A DNA stretch of 5,526 nt from Acidobacteriota bacterium (GTDB taxonomy: Bacteria > Acidobacteriota > UBA6911): contig JAIRVC010000354.1 in the NCBI GenBank assembly GCA_031254095.1, positions 1-5,526 of the forward strand, given 5' to 3'. Under the pieces are notes generated by a model. The model saw only the letters and a program-made list of their open reading frames with translations. It searched no databases and was not told the DNA's origin. Of the stretch, positions 5,504-5,526 are shown one piece after another (positions within the stretch are counted from its first letter, which is position 1; each line of letters starts with the position of its first letter). A program made the translations under genes and the position numbers.

Positions 5504-5526
5504 TCAAATGGGTAGCGCGACAATGG
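5504..5526 (-). CDS. Possible 3' end of an upstream minus-strand gene
   Basis: In one minus-strand frame the last 23 bases read I-V-A-L-P-I and then TGA (5506-5504), directly outside the right repeat arm. This would be the tail of the gene preceding the oxidoreductase before the S23 unit was inserted. In genomes with a similar oxidoreductase the preceding gene is often lpxI (UDP-2,3-diacylglucosamine hydrolase), but six residues cannot identify a protein. The other two minus-strand frames also close soon, inside the repeat arm. Confidence 0.25.

Overview
The window reads as part of a diderm (Gram-negative type) bacterial chromosome with fairly GC-rich genes (60-70% G+C in hand-counted stretches of the oxidoreductase gene). 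The diderm call rests on a TonB/TolA-like envelope protein, a lipoprotein signal on a SpoIID/SPOR protein, and a Gfo/Idh/MocA oxidoreductase of the type often found in lipid A gene clusters. The phylum cannot be fixed from the sequence. Synergistota, Acidobacteriota and Desulfobacterota-like groups would all be plausible.

Layout, left to right. (1) 1-597, plus strand: the 3' part of a gene for a rhodanese-fold protein; the reading frame is open to the left edge, so the true start lies outside. (2) 594-3071, minus strand: a large SpoIID/LytB-type lipoprotein with an embedded SPOR domain and a long insert, starting at TTG. It converges tail to tail with the rhodanese gene, with a 4-bp overlap. 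(3) 3113-4096, minus: a TonB-like protein with one N-terminal membrane anchor, a proline-rich linker and a C-terminal TonB domain. (4) 4103-5068, minus: a Gfo/Idh/MocA NAD(P)-dependent oxidoreductase. (5) 5093-5458, minus: a four-helix-bundle protein of the S23/intervening-sequence (IVP) family, enclosed by 30-bp inverted repeats at 5081-5110 and 5473-5503. (6) 5504-5526: a possible last few codons of another minus-strand gene.

The minus-strand genes form a probable operon transcribed right to left: (upstream gene) - [inserted S23 unit] - oxidoreductase - TonB-like - SpoIID/SPOR. The common theme is the cell envelope: nucleotide-sugar or lipid A chemistry, inner-to-outer membrane coupling, and septal or denuded peptidoglycan processing. 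That functional link is an inference from gene content.

The most unusual object is the 423-bp unit at 5081-5503. It is AT-rich (about 42% G+C by hand count over 5101-5460), carries only the S23-family gene, and is bounded by inverted arms that are each four degenerate copies of a 7-bp unit. The inner part of one arm encodes the last five residues and stop codon of the protein, and the outer edge of that arm touches the ribosome binding site of the oxidoreductase gene. It looks like a small mobile or intervening-sequence-like cassette inserted between two tightly spaced operon genes. No tRNA, rRNA, CRISPR array, transposase or convincing terminator was found.
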